Source: Stereocaulon alpinum (lineage: Eukaryota > Ascomycota > Lecanoromycetes > Lecanorales > Stereocaulaceae). Taken from it: a stretch of DNA of 64,000 bases. The position numbers and the translations under genes were made by a program. This document shows, piece after piece, positions 63,406-64,000 of this stretch. The stretch is taken from positions 62,001 through 126,000 of the forward strand of contig JAEUBA010000080.1 in NCBI GenBank assembly GCA_018257865.1. The letters are read 5' to 3'. Position 1 is the stretch's first letter; each line of letters opens with the position of its first letter. The notes below the pieces were generated by a model. That model saw only the letters and a list, made by a program, of their open reading frames with translations, ran no database searches and had not been told where the DNA came from.

Positions 63406-64000
63406 TCAACAGGCTCCCGATTTGCAACCGCGGCATGATGTCCTGGAATTCTCAATCGGTACGACTGCTTTTTCCACCGTGACCGTTGTCTCGTCCTCTT
63501 TCTCCCCCTTCAACGCATAGATCTGGAAGCTCCCAATCCACTCGTTGATATCATAAATTAACTCCTTCCTTCCCGAGGCCGTGACCTGCTCGTTCTGCCC
63601 ACATGCACCGCCGGCGCAGCACGGCGTCACGCTCTTCGCGGCCTCCCCGTCCTTGTACAGTTCTAAATTCTTGTTCGTGTCTATAAGCAGAATATTTGAA
63701 AACCCGGCCTGCTGCAAGTATTCCTGCATTACGGCTGTCTCGACGGCACCGGACACGCAGCCAGCCTGCAGCGCCGGGTCATCGATCATCTCCTGCGGCA
63801 GCGGCTTGTAGGCCAAGAAGTCTGACACGACGACATAGCCATTGGGCTTCAGCACGCGGTGGATCTCGGCGAAAACGCGCTGCTTCTCGGCAGCCGGGAC
63901 GAGATTCAGCACGCAATTGCTCATTACGCAGTCAATCGAAGCGTCGTCGACGGGCAGCTGCGAGATGCGCGAGTGGTAGAAGGTAACGTTGGAGTAGCCG
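63406..64000 (-). CDS. arsM: Arsenite methyltransferase ArsM/AS3MT (partial)
   Basis: The frame is open from the window end to the stop at 63406, giving the C-terminal ~198 residues; the 5' part lies beyond 64000. The SAM-methyltransferase fold shows IDCVMSNCVLNLVPAAEKQR, IHRVLKPNGYVVVSDFLA and PQEMIDDPALQAGCVSGAVE, where the Cys in GCVSGA corresponds to an arsenic-binding Cys. The C-terminus has a Cys motif CCAGGACG and ends in CRGCKSGAC, a soft-metal-binding tail typical of fungal and algal ArsM. The enzyme methylates As(III) with S-adenosylmethionine, producing mono-, di- and trimethyl arsenicals. Gene order with ArsH fits arsenic detoxification. Confidence 0.92.
   Translation of the reverse strand, partial: GYSNVTFYHSRISQLPVDDASIDCVMSNCVLNLVPAAEKQRVFAEIHRVLKPNGYVVVSDFLAYKPLPQEMIDDPALQAGCVSGAVETAVMQEYLQQAGFSNILLIDTNKNLELYKDGEAAKSVTPCCAGGACGQNEQVTASGRKELIYDINEWIGSFQIYALKGEKEDETTVTVEKAVVPIENSRTSCRGCKSGAC

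Overview
The window is nuclear DNA of a filamentous ascomycete. The evidence is short (mostly 46-100 nt) GT-AG introns with CTAAC/CTGAC-like branch sites, plus fungus-typical families: a HET-domain protein, a patatin-NB-ARC-ankyrin NLR, a CFEM protein, scytalone dehydratase of DHN-melanin synthesis, and a decayed TpA-rich LINE that looks RIP-mutated. The mixture suggests a Pezizomycotina fungus, perhaps a Dothideomycete; I cannot name a species from sequence alone. Most exon joins below were made by hand from splice motifs and checked for reading frame.

Layout. 0-2.4 kb: no gene seen. 2.4-4.6 kb: secreted type-B carboxylesterase with one in-frame stop. 7.0-11.2 kb: large F-box protein. 12.2-14.8 kb: divergent housekeeping pair, ribosomal protein uL22/RPL17 (minus) and fibrillarin NOP1 (plus). 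14.9-17.0 kb: HET-domain protein. 17.9-19.0 kb: 5'-truncated LINE remnant with a 14-bp target-site duplication. 19.7-23.5 kb: secreted GPI-type repeat glycoprotein with a poly-Asn run. 24.6-25.3 kb: F-box-like protein. 26.7-27.3 kb: RapZ-C-like protein. 29.9-34.7 kb: six-exon NLR. 35.8-36.8 kb: double-CFEM GPI protein. 37.6-39.5 kb: sugar transporter. 39.5-44 kb: gene-poor. 44.1-44.9 kb: small secreted protein. 46.7-47.8 kb: NmrA-like protein. 49.9-51.2 kb: D-Ala-D-Ala-ligase-like ATP-grasp enzyme. 52-52.6 kb: F-box-like hypothetical. 52.8-53.4 kb: secreted SnoaL-like protein. 54.6-55.3 kb: secreted PEBP-like protein. 55.6-56.5 kb: scytalone dehydratase. 57.5-58.6 kb: ArsH. 59.3-60 kb: arrestin-like relic. 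61.6-63.3 kb: FAD monooxygenase. 63.4 kb to the end: arsenite methyltransferase, cut by the window edge.

How the genes relate. Translation and rRNA processing meet at the RPL17/NOP1 divergent promoter. The HET protein and the NLR are candidate parts of the non-self recognition/cell-death repertoire, with no direct link visible between them. The cell-surface set (repeat glycoprotein, double CFEM, PEBP-like, SnoaL-like, small secreted protein, carboxylesterase) is scattered. The right end looks like an arsenic-detoxification neighbourhood: ArsH, a flavin monooxygenase and ArsM within about 6.5 kb. The most unusual points are two apparent GC-AG introns in arsH, Asn in place of the usual heme-ligand Asp in both CFEM domains, a Ser-to-Gly change plus an ~80-residue tail in scytalone dehydratase, and the complete Patatin-NB-ARC-ANK NLR.
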